64,000 nt of DNA. Source: an uncultured Collinsella sp. (GTDB lineage Bacteria > Actinomycetota > Coriobacteriia > Coriobacteriales > Coriobacteriaceae). This document shows, piece by piece, positions 63,940 through 64,000 of this stretch. The stretch is taken from positions 23,935 to 87,934 of the forward strand of contig UQIW01000009.1 of the NCBI GenBank assembly GCA_900541235.1, in the 5' to 3' direction. The notes beneath the pieces were generated by a model, which saw only the letters and a program-made list of their open reading frames with translations, was not told the DNA's origin and did no database searches. The translations under genes were made by a program, and so were the position numbers. Positions within the stretch are counted from its first letter, which is position 1. Every line of letters starts with the position of its first letter.

Positions 63940-64000
63940 AATTGGACACCTAGTTAAGAGCGAAAGGTGTTCAAGATGACCCAAAGAAGAAAGCGATACG
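63940..64000 (+). mobile_element. probable start of an IS3-type insertion sequence (partial)
   Basis: TGAATTGGACACCTAGTTAA, then GAAAGGTGTTCAAG and ATG 63976 reading MTQRRKRY to the window end. This arrangement resembles the left end of IS3-family elements and the beginning of their first frame, but 25 bases of gene are too few to be sure. Confidence 0.35.

Overview
The window looks like a chromosomal segment of a strictly anaerobic, high-GC actinobacterium of the Coriobacteriia, most probably Collinsella. The basis is the gene content: a single-chain pyruvate:ferredoxin oxidoreductase, rubrerythrin, a lone carbamate kinase, many PTS genes, and a mannose-family PTS with two SIS-domain proteins like the Amadori-sugar loci of gut bacteria. 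Strong G/C third-position bias fits as well. The genus is an inference from recognisable proteins, not from a marker-gene alignment.

Layout. 1-2.5 kb: end of a less GC-biased ABC-transporter operon of accessory character. 2.6-7.7 kb: replication and repair core (YcxB-like protein, dnaX, ybaB, recR). 7.9-11.6 kb: a three-gene cassette of secreted linker protein, membrane Ser/Thr kinase and FHA protein. 12-17.2 kb: nifJ with a long structured leader, then arcC. 17.6-23.1 kb: a complete lactose/cellobiose-family PTS operon (PRD regulator, EIIA, EIIB, EIIC, 6-phospho-beta-glucosidase). 23.25-24.8 kb: an IS110/IS1111-type insertion sequence sitting among palindromic repeats. 25.1-26.1 kb: a membrane-anchored C39-like peptidase. 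26.5-29.4 kb: APC permease plus amidohydrolase. 29.5-37.5 kb: two paralogous LytS/LytTR two-component systems separated by a zinc-dependent phospholipase C-like protein, an MFS transporter and a GT2 glycosyltransferase. 37.6-47 kb: phosphodiesterase, tRNA-Asp, Rrf2 regulator, MutY-like glycosylase, rubrerythrin, small membrane proteins, RmuC, an ABC exporter and Nth. 47.1-53.4 kb: mfd, PAP2 phosphatase, threonine aldolase-like enzyme, GNAT. 53.4-63.7 kb: a locus for uptake and cleavage of glycated amino acids (GntR/UTRA regulator, SIS deglycase, EamA transporter, mannose-family EIIAB-EIIC-EIID, second SIS deglycase, HAD phosphatase, YitT protein, second GntR/UTRA regulator). The last 25 bases appear to start another transposase gene.

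Working together: the 53.4-63.7 kb genes make a coherent pathway in which the PTS imports and phosphorylates a fructosamine-type sugar, the SIS proteins cleave it to glucose 6-phosphate and an amine, and the GntR proteins probably control it through repeated operator-like motifs in the three promoter regions. The 17.6-23.1 kb operon does the analogous job for a beta-glucoside.

The least explained signals are non-coding. First, there is a set of long inverted repeats placed just after stop codons. Two of them, about 163 bp each, share their loop and 3' flank but have arms that differ with matching changes on both sides. Second, several genes carry a terminator-like hairpin between the predicted transcription start and the ribosome binding site. 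Third, small palindromic repeats share a core but have different stems; one supplies the stop codons of two convergent genes and another supplies a ribosome binding site. No CRISPR array, rRNA or prophage was seen.
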